The notes under the pieces were generated by a model. That model did not search any database and was not told the DNA's origin. It saw nothing but the letters and a program-made list of their open reading frames with translations. From Heterostelium album PN500 (taxonomy: Eukaryota > Evosea > Eumycetozoa > Acytosteliales > Acytosteliaceae), in assembly GCF_000004825.1 (NCBI RefSeq), contig NW_008805064.1, forward strand, positions 2,170,001 to 2,234,000: 64,000 bases of DNA, read 5' to 3'. The stretch's first letter is position 1, and every line of letters begins with the position of its first letter. A program made the translations under genes and the position numbers. Positions 1 to 10,994 of this stretch are shown here, in pieces.

Positions 1-327
1 CTTATTAATTATTTGAGAATTCAAAGTGAATTAATGATTATTTTAACTTTGAATCATCCTATAACTTTATACTAATTTATAACTAAAAAAATTAACAAAA
101 TAATAAATTTATGTTCATTGGTTTAACAAATTCAATGATTTTTGTTAAAAACTGTGATTTTTATTGAAATACTTTAGGGTTTTTTTTTTTTTGGGGGTAA
201 TTGTTTGATTTTGGCCAAGATAAATAGCGATCTTGATCAAACTTTAAAACCAAGTTCAAAAAAAAAAAAAAAAACAAATTATCAATCTACTAAATATTTT
301 TTTATCTATATTAAAGAAATAATAATA
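1..327. other. AT-rich intergenic DNA
   Basis: Very AT-rich DNA with poly-T and poly-A runs (around 181-192 and 259-274). It precedes the P450 start and probably holds its promoter and leader. I see no coding signal or RNA gene. Confidence 0.6.
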
Positions 328-1852
328 ATGTATATTATAATCTTGGTGATAGTCTTTATTTATATTCTAGAAAATTTTGTAAGTCTTTGAAAAAGTTGTT
401 CTACGCAACCATTAATAAAACTAACTAAGTAAACAACCAACAATTGTTATATAGATCTCTAAAAATATTAAAAAATCAAAGTGTGAACCACCAGGTGGAA
501 TTGCACTGCCATTGATTGGTAATCTTCATCAAGTTGGAGACATACCACATATTGGATTGGTAAATCTCTCGAAAAAGTATGGTGATGTGTTTAGAATCTA
601 TATGGGAGATCTCTATACTGTGGTTGTGAGTGACCCAAAGATCATTCGTGAGTTTGCTGTGAACCATTTTGAAAACTTCACCAACAGACCAACGACACCA
701 ACTTTTAACCTACTCTCAAGAAACTTCCAAAACTTGGTTGTTGCTCGTGATGAACGATGGTTCCATATCCGAAAGTTGGTTGCCAATTCGTTCACCAAAA
801 CAAAACTCCGTCCAATTGGAAGCATTCTAGATCGTCAAGTCGGTTCACTCCTTGATAAGATGAAAGAATATCAGCTCTCAGGACAGCCATTCTATCCAAG
901 AGACTACTGCAAGAAATATTCGTTGAATATCATTTTCAACCTGATGTTCAGTGACGAGATTCCATTGAATGAAGATACCAATCAAGGTAAGATTGCAAAG
1001 TTGATTCCGCCCATTGAAGGATGTTTCAAGCGTTTGGCATCAGCCAAAATTCAAGACTTTATCAATGTGATTGCACCGTTCTATTTCCTCTACTCAAAAA
1101 TCACAGGAACGGAAATGGATCAACTCTATGATTTTACCAAGGATATCTACGATGAACATCTTGCCACTTTGGACCCAGAGAATCCAAGAGATCTAATAGA
1201 CGCACTCATCATCGATTCCAGTGACAAACAAGAAGAAAATAAAGAATCGGTAATCCTGACAGCTATCGATTTTATTCTGGCTGGAACCGATACGAGCGCC
1301 TCCACAATCGAGATGTTCATGATGTTCATGATCAACAATCAAGAAGTCCAAACTAAAGCAGCAGCTGAACTGGAATCGGTAGTCGGTCGCGGACAAAGAG
1401 TATCTCTGCAACACCGTAGCAGCACTCCATACATGGTAGCGGTAATCAAAGAAGTCATGAGAATCAAACCAATTGCACCACTCGGTTTACCCAGAGAAGC
1501 CAAAGAAGCATGCATGGTCGGTGATTACTATATTCCAAAGGGTGCCCAGATTGTCTTTAACTTTACATCACTACACACCAGCGAGAAGTACTGGGATCAC
1601 CCACAAGAATTCATGCCAGAGAGATTCCTAATGGTATCGGATCACACAGAAACCTTTTTGCCATTCTCTGTTGGTAAGAGAAACTGTGTCGGTATGAATT
1701 TGGCAATGGATGAACTCTATATTGCATGTGCCAACATCATCCACAACTTTGTTTTACAATCATCCACCAAAGAGAGACTTGATGAAGAGGAAGTATTTGG
1801 TTTAACTATTCATCCTAAATTATTCTCAATTGATATTCAACCAAGATATTAA
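328..1852 (+). CDS. Cytochrome P450 (microsomal type)
   Basis: Heme-thiolate monooxygenase, probably ER-anchored; the substrate cannot be inferred. Two exons: 328-378 and 455-1852. The 17-codon first exon encodes a hydrophobic anchor (MYIIILVIVFIYIL) and ends at a GTAAGT donor. The second exon opens in phase 0 after TATATAG and gives the proline-rich hinge EPPGG. Total 482 aa, the usual P450 length. Visible motifs are the I-helix AGTDTSAST, the K-helix EVMR (ExxR), PERF, and the heme loop PFSVGKRNCVG with the ligand Cys at about residue 428 (codon 1685-1687). All landmarks are intact, so it looks functional. The sequence resembles dictyostelid CYP508-like enzymes, but I cannot assign the subfamily. 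Without exon 1 the protein would lack a start Met and a membrane anchor, which supports the two-exon model. Confidence 0.93.
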
Positions 1853-2195
1853 TTAAATAGTAGCATATGTATTTATAAATAAATATATAAATAAATGTTT
1901 GTTCAAATCAAACAAAGAATAGATTTGTTATAACTTTTTTTTTTTTTATTATTTAATATTTGTTTTTTTTTTTTTTGATTTAAAATGATTGTTTTTCAAC
2001 AGGCATCTATCGTTTGAAAATTGTTTAAACTACAGTAAAAAAGTTATTATTATTATTATTATTATTACTATATATAGAAAGTAAATTATTATTTAGTAGT
2101 TTTGTGTTGGGTTGATTATCTTGGAATTTGAATTGTGATAGAATGGTTGGTTGGCTGGTTGGTTGTTGTTGTTTTTTTTTTTTGGTTCATTTATC
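1853..2195. other. Intergenic, convergent 3' ends
   Basis: AT-rich DNA between the P450 stop and the PP2A-A stop, which face each other. It contains poly-T runs, an (ATT)n tract near 2047-2067 and TTGG repeats near 2150. Probably just two 3' UTRs and poly(A) signals. Confidence 0.6.
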
Positions 2196-4788
2196 TCAAC
2201 ATAATTGAAGAGCTTGATTTGCGTAGAATTTTACATCTTTATCTGGGTCCTCAAGAAGTTTAAGAAGTGATGGCTTAACTCTTGATTGTACAATGGTGCT
2301 ATCGAGTAATGGAATAATAATTTGGAATGTTTTGGCAACATTGAATCTGATGTTTGGTACTTTATCAGTGACCATCTTTGTCAACAATGGAATCATAGAA
2401 CTTGCAATTACATCACTACCAACAACTGGTGAGAGAACCTATTATTGTTATTGTTGTTGTTTTAATTGATTGATTAATATTTGTTGTGAATCAATCCTTG
2501 ATTAATTAAATACTTACACCAATAGAAAATAGAGTGGTCATACGATAAAGATAATTTGGATGTGAATGTAAGGTCAATACTTTTGGAATGATATTTGATT
2601 TGGCCCATTCGACACCGAATACCTCTGTCAGTTTCTTCAGGTTGTTGGTGGCAGCCTCTCTGATTGAGAATACGGGGTCACCCAACCAGGTCATACAGAG
2701 GTTACCGAGCTTCTCGTCAAAGAATTCGACACCCAATTGTGATGCCAACAATGGGATGTAATCGATGATGGCAAGACGGACTCTCCATTGTTGGTCCTCG
2801 GCCAACTCTACAATCGCTGGCAACAATGACTGTGAGAGCATCTCGATTCCGATGACCTTGTTGACGGCGTCCAACTTGGAGATGATATTCAAACGGACAT
2901 CGGGGAAGTCGTCCTTGAGCAACTGGAGGAACAACTCCAAAAGATATTGCAAGGTGTCGTCCTTACCAAAGATTGGACACAATCCCATGATCACTTGTGC
3001 GAGTGCTGCACGTACGTGTTGTGAAACATCCGATACCAAGTCCTTGACACATGGCAAGATGTTCTTGACGCTCATATCCTTTGAGATCAAAGCGCATACC
3101 TCTGTAACACGCTGCGCTGCTTCAGTACGTACCTCTGCTTCAGTATCCTTTAACAATTTAACGAATGAACCAACCAACTCTGACTTTGTTATCTCTTGTC
3201 CCATTGAATCACATAACTAATTATAATGTAAATAGATTAGAATATATATATAATTATTGATAATCGAATGTATTGATTGATTGATTGCTTTTATCATTCA
3301 TACCTCTTTGAATAAACGAGCAACCATATATCTAACTCTCCACGATTTATCTTGAGCACTTGATTTCAAAATTGGTAAGATGTGTTGGATATTCTCTTCG
3401 TTGCTAAGCATAGATCCGATGATTGCACAGTTTTCGACACCCAATAATCTAACGGAATCTTGTTCATCGCTTGCTAAAAATGTAAATAATGGTAACATCT
3501 CTGATTTAACAGCATCCTTTTCAATTTGTTTAGAGAAATTCTAAAAAATATATAATAAATAAATAGGTAGTTTCGTTAGTTAGTTAGTTAGTTTGTTAGT
3601 TAGCTAATGATATTGTTTCTTAATAATCGATCGATTGATTGATTGATTGATTGATTAACATACTCCTAAATGAGTTGCAGCAGCTCTTCTAACCATTGGT
3701 GTATCGTCATGACATAATGTACTGAAAGTTCTATTTATTTAAAAAAGAACAAATAAACCATCAAATGTTAGATATTATTGTTATTGATTAATTGATTGAT
3801 TAATGTTTTAAAAAAACAAACTTACTTTCTCAAATTCTTTTTCATTTCAGATGATGCTCTTGGGTATGCAACGGTGAGCAAACCACATGCAGAGGTACGC
3901 GAGGTGAACCAATCGGCTTTGGAGAGGTTGAGCAAGAGTGGAAGGAAACAGTCTTCGAATGCAGATTGTGATAATTCAGAACAGATCTTGTTGAGTGCAT
4001 CGACTGCTTTCTCTCTGACAACGACTTCCTCTGCACCAGCCAACATCTGTAGTGGTGGTAACAAACATGTAGCATGTTCATTTCCACCGACGAAATCTGT
4101 AAGTTTACCTAGTTCCTCTGCCAACGCTACTAAAACTTCATCTTCATCTTCCAATACAGAGTCTACAATTAATTGTAAATAGATAATCTTATAATTAATA
4201 TTTCTTTATCCTCTTTATCTCTCTCTTACTATATTATTTTTATTATTATTATTTTAAAAATACTACTACTACTACTACTACTGACCTTGAAGATATGGAA
4301 TGAGTTCACTACGAGTTCTCTCTGGTCCCAATGCCTTTGCAATAGATTGTAATTTACGAATTGAGTTTAATCTTAATTGAATATCATCATTCTTCAATTC
4401 GTCGATAAGAATAACGATTGGGTGATAATCATCCGATTCTGGTGTTGATGCTAAATATATTTAATTATAGTTTTTATTTGAATTGAAATGATAAATATTA
4501 ATAATCTGCTCTTACTTTTTTTTTGTTTGTTTTATATTCTTCTGTAATCTTTCATCTTTAATATCAATACTGATAATAATAACAATATTAACTTTGTTTG
4601 AATCTCTATCTTTAACGGTTTTTTGTTTTTTTATTTTATTTTATTTTTTTTTATTGTGAAGTTAAAGATGAAGATCTAACGATCAACTAATGATGATGAT
4701 GATCTGATCATCATTTAATTGTTATTACTATGCTTGTAACGATATTTAAAGATGATTGATTATACGAAAACGATCTGATCATACCCAT
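2196..4788 (-). CDS. pppA: Protein phosphatase 2A scaffold subunit A (HEAT repeat)
   Basis: Scaffold of the PP2A holoenzyme, binding the catalytic C and variable B subunits. Seven exons on the minus strand: 4788-4785, 4450-4286, 4162-3826, 3730-3664, 3540-3304, 3216-2518 and 2438-2196. All phases fit and total 583 aa, close to the ~589 aa of animal PR65. The chain aligns by eye with PR65 throughout: LIDEL near the N-terminus, [75 protein letters not shown] and [11 protein letters not shown]. These are the conserved HEAT-repeat helices. The first exon is only ATGG, spliced across a 334-base intron to give the N-terminus [12 protein letters not shown]. No in-frame ATG exists in exon 2 upstream of this region, so an upstream start is required, but this particular micro-exon is my inference. 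No fusion or damage is seen. Confidence 0.95.
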
Positions 4789-5614
4789 CTTTATATTATT
4801 ATTATTGAAGTTACTTTTATATTTAAAATTACTTTTTTTTTTATTATTATTATTATTATCTACAGGAAAAAAATAAAAACAAAAAAATTGAATCTACTAT
4901 AACTTTATATAGCTATTATATCTTTTTCTGTTTCTATAAAAAAAAAATTAATTAATTAAATAATACAAATCAAAATAAATTATAAATATATAATTATTGA
5001 TCTTGTGTTTTAAATTGAAAAAAATAACAAAAAAAAAAAAAAAAACAAAACAAAAAAAATAGGTTAAAAATATAAAAAAAAATTTGAATTCAAATTTATC
5101 GTGTTAGTAAAATTTTGGGTATCATTATTTTAATAAATATCTAGTATCTCATTTGGATTAAAATCAATGGGTGCATTGACTCTGATCGAAAACAAAACAA
5201 TCAATCTGATTCAAATATCTACTAAATTATATTTATTTAATTTATCTATTTGAAATTCAAAGTTAATCAATCAAAACAATCAATCTTCCAAATAGTTAGT
5301 TTACTTTTACACATCACAAATAGAAATAAAAACTAAAAAAAAAATATATATATAAATTTTAAATAAAGTTTTTTTAATGATGGTTTATTTGAATATTATA
5401 TACAATACAATGAAATCTAATTAGAGATTGATTGTAAAAGTTCTATGATAAAATGAATGAATCGAAAATTTTGGTGAATCAAATTGTAACGTGACTATGA
5501 TTTTTCAAAAATTTCAAATTTTTTGAGTGTTTGGTGATCATTTTATTCGTGTGTGAGGCTGATCATATATTATTCATAATAACTATTAGTTTGCAAGCAA
5601 TATTAATATTAACA
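4789..5614. other. Divergent intergenic region
   Basis: About 0.8 kb between the divergent PP2A-A and QCR9 genes, so it should hold both promoters. It is extremely AT-rich with several poly-A/T runs (for example around 5031-5045). I see no gene or clear regulatory motif. Confidence 0.55.
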
Positions 5615-6188
5615 ATGGAAAGATTCACTGGAATTTTATACAAGACTCTCTTCAAGAGAAACTCTACTTTCATCGCTACCGTCGTTGTCAGTGCTTTTGT
5701 TTTCGAAAGCTCCATCCATGGTCTCGTTGATAACTCATGGAATAGCATTAACAAGGGTGTAGGTTTTCAAATAACAATTTAGTGAACACAATCAATTTAT
5801 AATATAATCAATGAAATCAACATCAAACAGAACAAATAGATAAATCAACCAATAAATAAGCTAGCTAAATTAATTAATAGTTTGAGAAAAAATAAATAAT
5901 GTTAAGACAAGATTTACATTATAGATTCAAAATAATAACGACAACAACTACAACAACAAGAACAATCTCAATCTATTCTACACAACCTGTAGTTTATAAA
6001 TTAAAAATAATATAAATAATATAGATAGATTATAGACAAATGATAGATTTATGACTGTTTGATTCATTGATCAATGAAGAAGAAAATAGATAGATTTGAA
6101 ACTAATTTATTTTATAATCAAATCATTTAGAAATTGTGGAAGGATGTCCATGCCGAAAGAGTTGCCAAAGGATTATCACAATAAATAA
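5615..6188 (+). CDS. qcr9: Cytochrome bc1 complex subunit 9 (QCR9/UQCR10 family)
   Basis: Small accessory subunit of mitochondrial complex III (ubiquinol-cytochrome c reductase). Two exons, 5615-5758 and 6132-6188, joined in phase 0 across a 373-base intron, give 66 aa, typical of the family (60-66 aa). The N-terminus has the family pattern of a short basic stretch (LYKTLFKRNSTF) followed by one membrane helix (FIATVVVSAFVFE). The second exon gives the conserved KLWKDV segment, matching KLWKHI of human UQCR10. Without exon 2 the protein would lose this tail, so the splice is well supported. The gene has no neighbour of related function. It was not evident from long open frames alone. Confidence 0.88.
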
Positions 6189-6753
6189 ATAATCGATCAA
6201 TCATTATAGCAACAATTTATTAAAAGTTATAGTATTTAAATTATAGTTACATCATACATACAAAACCTTCAACGAATATAACAACAAGTAGTTCTTACCA
6301 CACAACCAACAATCAAATCAAATCAAATCAAATCAAATCAAATCAATCAATCAATCAAATAAATAACAACACTACATGTTGACTAAAATGTAGATTTTAT
6401 TAAACAAACAAAAATTCTAATCATTGAAATGATTCAACAATACTTTAAAGATGAATGAAAGAAAAAGTAAAGTTATTTACATTATTATTATTATATATAT
6501 TAGAAATTTACATTTTATTTATGATTATACTTTAACTTGAACGGCTTATATTAAAGTTATTGAATGAATCATAGCAGCGATTTGCTTGATTGAACATGGT
6601 GTGGTGTTTTTTTGTGTGCGAAAAAAAAAAGGTTGTACTATTATTAATATTGACAACTAGAATAGTCGACCTATCTAAATTGTCATGTTTCTTATCTGAT
6701 CGATCTTAAAATATATAAAAGTAGTGTTTTGACTCGAGTCATAGTAATCGTTT
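6189..6753. other. Intergenic, convergent 3' ends
   Basis: AT-rich DNA between QCR9 and the granulin gene, which converge. It contains the AAATC pentanucleotide tract near 6311 and TTA repeats near 6482. I see no coding signal. Confidence 0.55.
6311..6356. repeat. AAATC / AATC microsatellite
   Basis: About six copies of a five-base AAATC unit are followed by four-base AATC copies. The tract lies in the 3' flank of QCR9. It is a simple tandem repeat of the kind frequent in dictyostelid intergenic DNA. Confidence 0.85.
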
Positions 6754-7206
6754 TTACTTTGAATAGATGTGTCCATATCGGTACTGGGGAGGGATACATA
6801 AATTGCCATTGTCAGCTAATTTAAAAATAAGAAAATGTTGTTAATTTTTTTTGTACTGACAATCATGATAAAAACAAAGGTGTCGTCGATACATACTACA
6901 GGTGAAACCGGCTGGGCAACAGTGTTTGAAGTCACTGCAGCACGATGCTCCTGCCGATGGACAACAACTGTAACCACCGTTGCCACTTGGACAACAGGTG
7001 GAACCAGAGTCACAGTAACTTCCATCGGGACATTCGATTCCACTCTTACGATATGGTTCAGCTCTTAGCTTCATACTCGATTTGATCTCATTGTTGTTGT
7101 TGTTGTCGTCATTGTTGCTTCTTTGATGTACTCCAATGGCACTAACCAAACTAACCAATAAAATAATTGCAAACACTAAATAGAATGTTGTTGATGATTT
7201 TATCAT
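6754..7206 (-). CDS. grn: Secreted single-domain granulin
   Basis: Cysteine-rich secreted peptide of the granulin/epithelin family, probably released after signal-peptide cleavage and targeted to the endolysosomal system as in other eukaryotes (family knowledge). Two exons, 7206-6897 and 6815-6754, joined at phase 1 give 123 aa. Residues 1-24 are a signal peptide (FYLVFAIILLVSLVSAIG), followed by an Asn/Asp-rich spacer. The granulin module then shows stacked CC pairs: GSTCCPSGNGGYSCCPS, ASCCSD and HCCPAGFTC. The last module cysteine (NGNLC) lies in the short second exon. Reading through the donor instead would give an unrelated tail, so I prefer the spliced form. A single granulin domain contrasts with the multi-domain animal progranulins. 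Confidence 0.9.
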
Positions 7207-7880
7207 TTTCTAAAAATAACTATAGTAGTAGCTATTGTTGTTGTATACAAATAATATATATATATAAAAAAAGAAATTCTTTAAATATTAAACGACAATT
7301 ATTCAAATTAAATTTCTATTTGGTTTTAAAAGGATGTTTCTTGAGGCTTGGAAAAAAAAAAACAACAGAAAAATAAAAAAAAAATTTGTAAAAAGTTCTT
7401 GAGAGTTTTCTTTTGATGTTTTTCGATCAACCACACACATCATCAAGTCAGAATAATAAAGATTCTAAAAATCTTTTTTTGTTTTTGATCATCAACAAAT
7501 AATATCTTATAGGTATAAGTATAAATAATCAAGAGTTAGTTAACTTTTATATTTTAATTTTACTTAAATAAAAATAAGTTAACCTTTTTTTTGAACTTTG
7601 AGTAATTAACGAAAATAAATAAATAAATAATTTTCGTTGGTTGGTGAAAATACACTTTAGTAATACCAACAACATTGAATTGAACTATAGTCATTGCACA
7701 CTTTTAACTTTGAAAATAATTTGTTAAATTTTTTTTTTTAATTTTGTTTTTTTTTAGATATTAATTTTAAAATTAATTAAAAGATTAATTTCATAAATCT
7801 AATAATATAGATTATGAGGAATTTAGTTAGTTTTTTTTAGTTATTTTACTTAGTACTTTTAAGATATTAAAATAAATAGT
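7207..7880. other. Divergent intergenic region
   Basis: About 0.67 kb between the divergent granulin and RING-H2 genes, presumably carrying both promoters. AT-rich with poly-A/T tracts. No gene or RNA recognised. Confidence 0.55.
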
Positions 7881-9828
7881 ATGAATAGCAAAAATAGTAG
7901 AATTAGAAATACAAAATTTAAAAGAATACAAAATGTAGATGTAGATAGTAGCAGTAGTAGTGAGAGTGAACCTGAAGATGAAAATGACTTTAAAAAACAG
8001 CAATCAATAAATAGTCATAGTAAAGGTGGTGTTCATATAAATGATAAAGATGAAGACATTCATAAACTATCGTTGAATCCTGAAGAGTATGACAGCGAAG
8101 AGGAAAAAGAATATCTAATAAACGAAAAGCTAAACTATGAAAAGAGATTGAAAGAGAACCAACTCAACTCTCTCGAAATCAAAGAAACCGACAACGAACA
8201 TCAAAACGAACATTTACATTCACCAATTGTACAAAAATATAAATCAAAAATATATAAACTTAACAACAACAGTAATAATAATAATAATAGTAATGAAATA
8301 GAATTAAATAATAGATCAAATTTTAGAATTAATAATAATAAAAGTAATAATAGTAATAATAGTAATAATGTAATATCAAATGAACAACAAACAACGAACA
8401 ACAATGTCAATTTAGGATTACAATCTTCGGAACAAGTGCAACATATTGTAGATATAAATAGTGATGACGCTCGTCATGATAATGGTACAGCTGCTACGAA
8501 TGGTATCGATGAAGGTGCTGACCTACTTACCAACGAAATCGGAAGTGAAGCACAGAATATACTTTATATTCAAAATGAACTGACAAGACCTATGACTTTT
8601 AGTGGTTTTTTAAAGTAAATATTAAGATAAGATAAGATAAGATAGGATAAGATATGATGAATTTAATAAACATAGCACATTTACTAACCTTTCAAAATAT
8701 TTATAATTATTTTGCAGACAAATTCGATTCTTATGTATATTATATCTATTACCTGTATCTACAGTCTTATTGGTAGCGTTGATGACCGATTGGAATCAAA
8801 GCTGTGACTTCCCATTGAAACAATGGGCCACCATACAAATCATCATTCAAGCATCACTGATCATCAATTTGTTATTCCTATTTTTTGATATTTCACCTAC
8901 AGATACCGATGGTAATATAATACCATATTTAGCAAGGTATGAAAAAGCCGATAGATCTACATAATGATCATTTGATAACAAAAAACAAAGACTAACTAAC
9001 AAACAAACAATTCTTTTTTTTTTTTAGAATACATTTTATCTTTCAAATATTTTATAGAATTTTAAGTTCATCTTATGTCATTTGGTTTATCGTTGGTGTC
9101 ATTCTAACTTTTAAAGCAAAGTCAAGTGACCAATGTGTATGTTAAATTACCTTTTACATCTCTAAAGATTAATGATAACTTTAATATTAATATTAATACT
9201 GATTTGTTTATAGCCATCATCTGCACCATATTTATTTTGGGTTATTTATAGTGTTGTTATAATACAGATAATCATTTGTTCGTTGGGATTCATTTTTTGT
9301 TGTTGCTCTTGTGTTTTCTCACTGTTAAGATTGGGACTGAATTTCGAGGCGACAGACCGAGCTGCCAGTGTAAGCAGAGGTGCCACTGACTCTATGATTA
9401 GAAAGCTGTCTATAAAGAAGTATAAGGTTGGATTGTTGGCCAAAGACGATACAAGCTGTGCAATCTGTCTGTCAGAGTATATCGAAGATGACAAGATAAG
9501 AATCTTACCATGCAATCATCACTATCATTTGGATTGTATAGATCGTTGGTTGATCATCGACAAATCATGTCCATTCTGCAAGCGTGACATTGATAAAGAT
9601 CCATCGGAACAATCTTCTACAAAGGCTGGTAGTGGTGTTGGTGATACTGCTGCTGCTTCTACTGCTTCTGATTCAGAGTTAATTGATGATAATGACAATA
9701 CAAATAACCAATCATTGCCAACAACAACAACAACCACTACAACAACAACTACTACTACTACAACCACTACGACCACTGCAGATGAACATATAGATATAAA
9801 TATAATGGAGAGAATCAATTTAGTTTAA
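7881..9828 (+). CDS. Multi-pass membrane RING-H2 E3 ligase candidate
   Basis: Probable membrane-embedded ubiquitin ligase. Four exons, 7881-8614, 8718-8936, 9028-9136 and 9214-9828, with matching phases (2, 2, 0), give 558 aa. Residues 1-245 are acidic and low complexity (Ser/Glu/Asn). Exons 2-4 then supply about four hydrophobic segments: [46 protein letters not shown], and [16 protein letters not shown] running into a Cys-rich stretch. After a linker comes a canonical RING-H2: [19 protein letters not shown] and CPFC (C3H2C3), near residues 440-485. The C-terminus is a poly-Thr tract and acidic tail. This TM + C-terminal RING-H2 layout is common among plant and amoebal E3s, but the substrate is unknown. 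A GATAA repeat lies in intron 1. Confidence 0.88.
8625..8657. repeat. GATAA pentanucleotide repeat in intron
   Basis: About six AGATA/GATAA units with one variant, within the first intron of the RING-H2 gene. Simple tandem repeat. Confidence 0.8.
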
Positions 9829-10994
9829 ACTAAATTGATTCAATCCAATAACAACAATGCAATTCAAATTCAAACTGCTTGTTTCACTTTATTGTTTAAT
9901 AAATAAAAGTAATAACAATCCTATTTATTTTAAAAATCGATAATTACGTATCTATCATGATAAATTTATATTGCTCTATAGACTAGAAAATTAAGATACA
10001 TTGGGAAATTACTATTTTATTGATATGGTAACTCCACTCATTGATCAATCTCCGATATCAAGCTGCAACATGAGTCCACACAAAGACAGGCAGGAATCAC
10101 TCAGGTGTGTACACAAGCACCAAATCTGTTTTTACCATGTTGACCCTCTAACTCCAGAAAGGAGGTGATGGACTTTTTGCCACTTTTAAAAGATGATTAA
10201 ATATGGTTGGGGAAAAAAAAATTTGATCATTTTGCCAAAAAAAAAAAAACAAAAAACAATTAAGATTTTGCAAAAAAAAAAAAACTGATGATGCAAAGAG
10301 TTTTTTTACAACATTAAAAAAAACAAAAATAATTAAAAATTTTGGGATCAATCAGGTGGTTACCGCGGTCGAAAAAAATTAAAAAAAATAAACAAAAAAT
10401 AAGCAATAAAAATTTTTTTTATGACAACAATAAATTTATAACTTTTTTTTTGTTTTTGATCCAATAAATATAAATAACAGTAATAAAATAACAATTGTAT
10501 AACAATCAGCAACAGTATTAATCAGTAAAATAATAGTAATAGTGCATTTTCCAACACAACAATAATCAATTTTCTTAAGAGTAAAATTTTAAGATTAGAT
10601 TAAGTTATGATTTATCAAAGATAAAAGCATAATAATAATAATCAAAACAATCAATCAGTCAGTCAATCAATCAATAACTAATTTCCAAAAAAAAAAAAAA
10701 CATGAACAAAAAAAAAAACTAATCAAAAAAAACAAAACAAAATTGTTTGATTTGTATTTTATTTATGTATTAATAATAAGTGTGTTACTCAAATTTTTTA
10801 TATCTCATTAATTTAGTTTAAACCAAATATATAATTATTATCATTATCATTATTATTATTGTTGTTGTTGTGTTATTAATAAATAAAAGTAAAAAATAAA
10901 TAAAAAAGTAATTTTAGTCAATCAATCAATCAATCAATTGTTATAGTAGTAGTATAGTAAAATATAGTAGTAGTAGTAGTAGTAGTAGTAGAAA
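9829..10994. other. Intergenic region with a balanced-composition island
   Basis: About 1.2 kb upstream of the NDR kinase. Most is AT-rich, but 10021-10182 is of near-balanced composition and looks unlike the surrounding spacer. A short GC patch (GGTTACCGCGGTCG) sits near 10358-10371. Neither encodes a recognisable protein, tRNA or spliceosomal RNA. A (TAG)n tract directly precedes the kinase start. Confidence 0.5.
10965..10991 (+). repeat. (TAG)n repeat in the 5' leader
   Basis: Nine TAG units end three bases before the ATG of the NDR kinase. They probably lie in its 5' UTR. A simple repeat this close to the start could affect translation, but nothing shows that it does. Confidence 0.85.

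Noticed and set aside
8201-8410. Leu-rich minus-strand open frame opposite the RING gene exon 1
   Set aside because: It is the complement of an Asn (AAT/AAC) repeat tract.
9525-9818. Val-rich minus-strand open frame opposite the RING domain
   Set aside because: Complement of the poly-Thr tract in the real gene.
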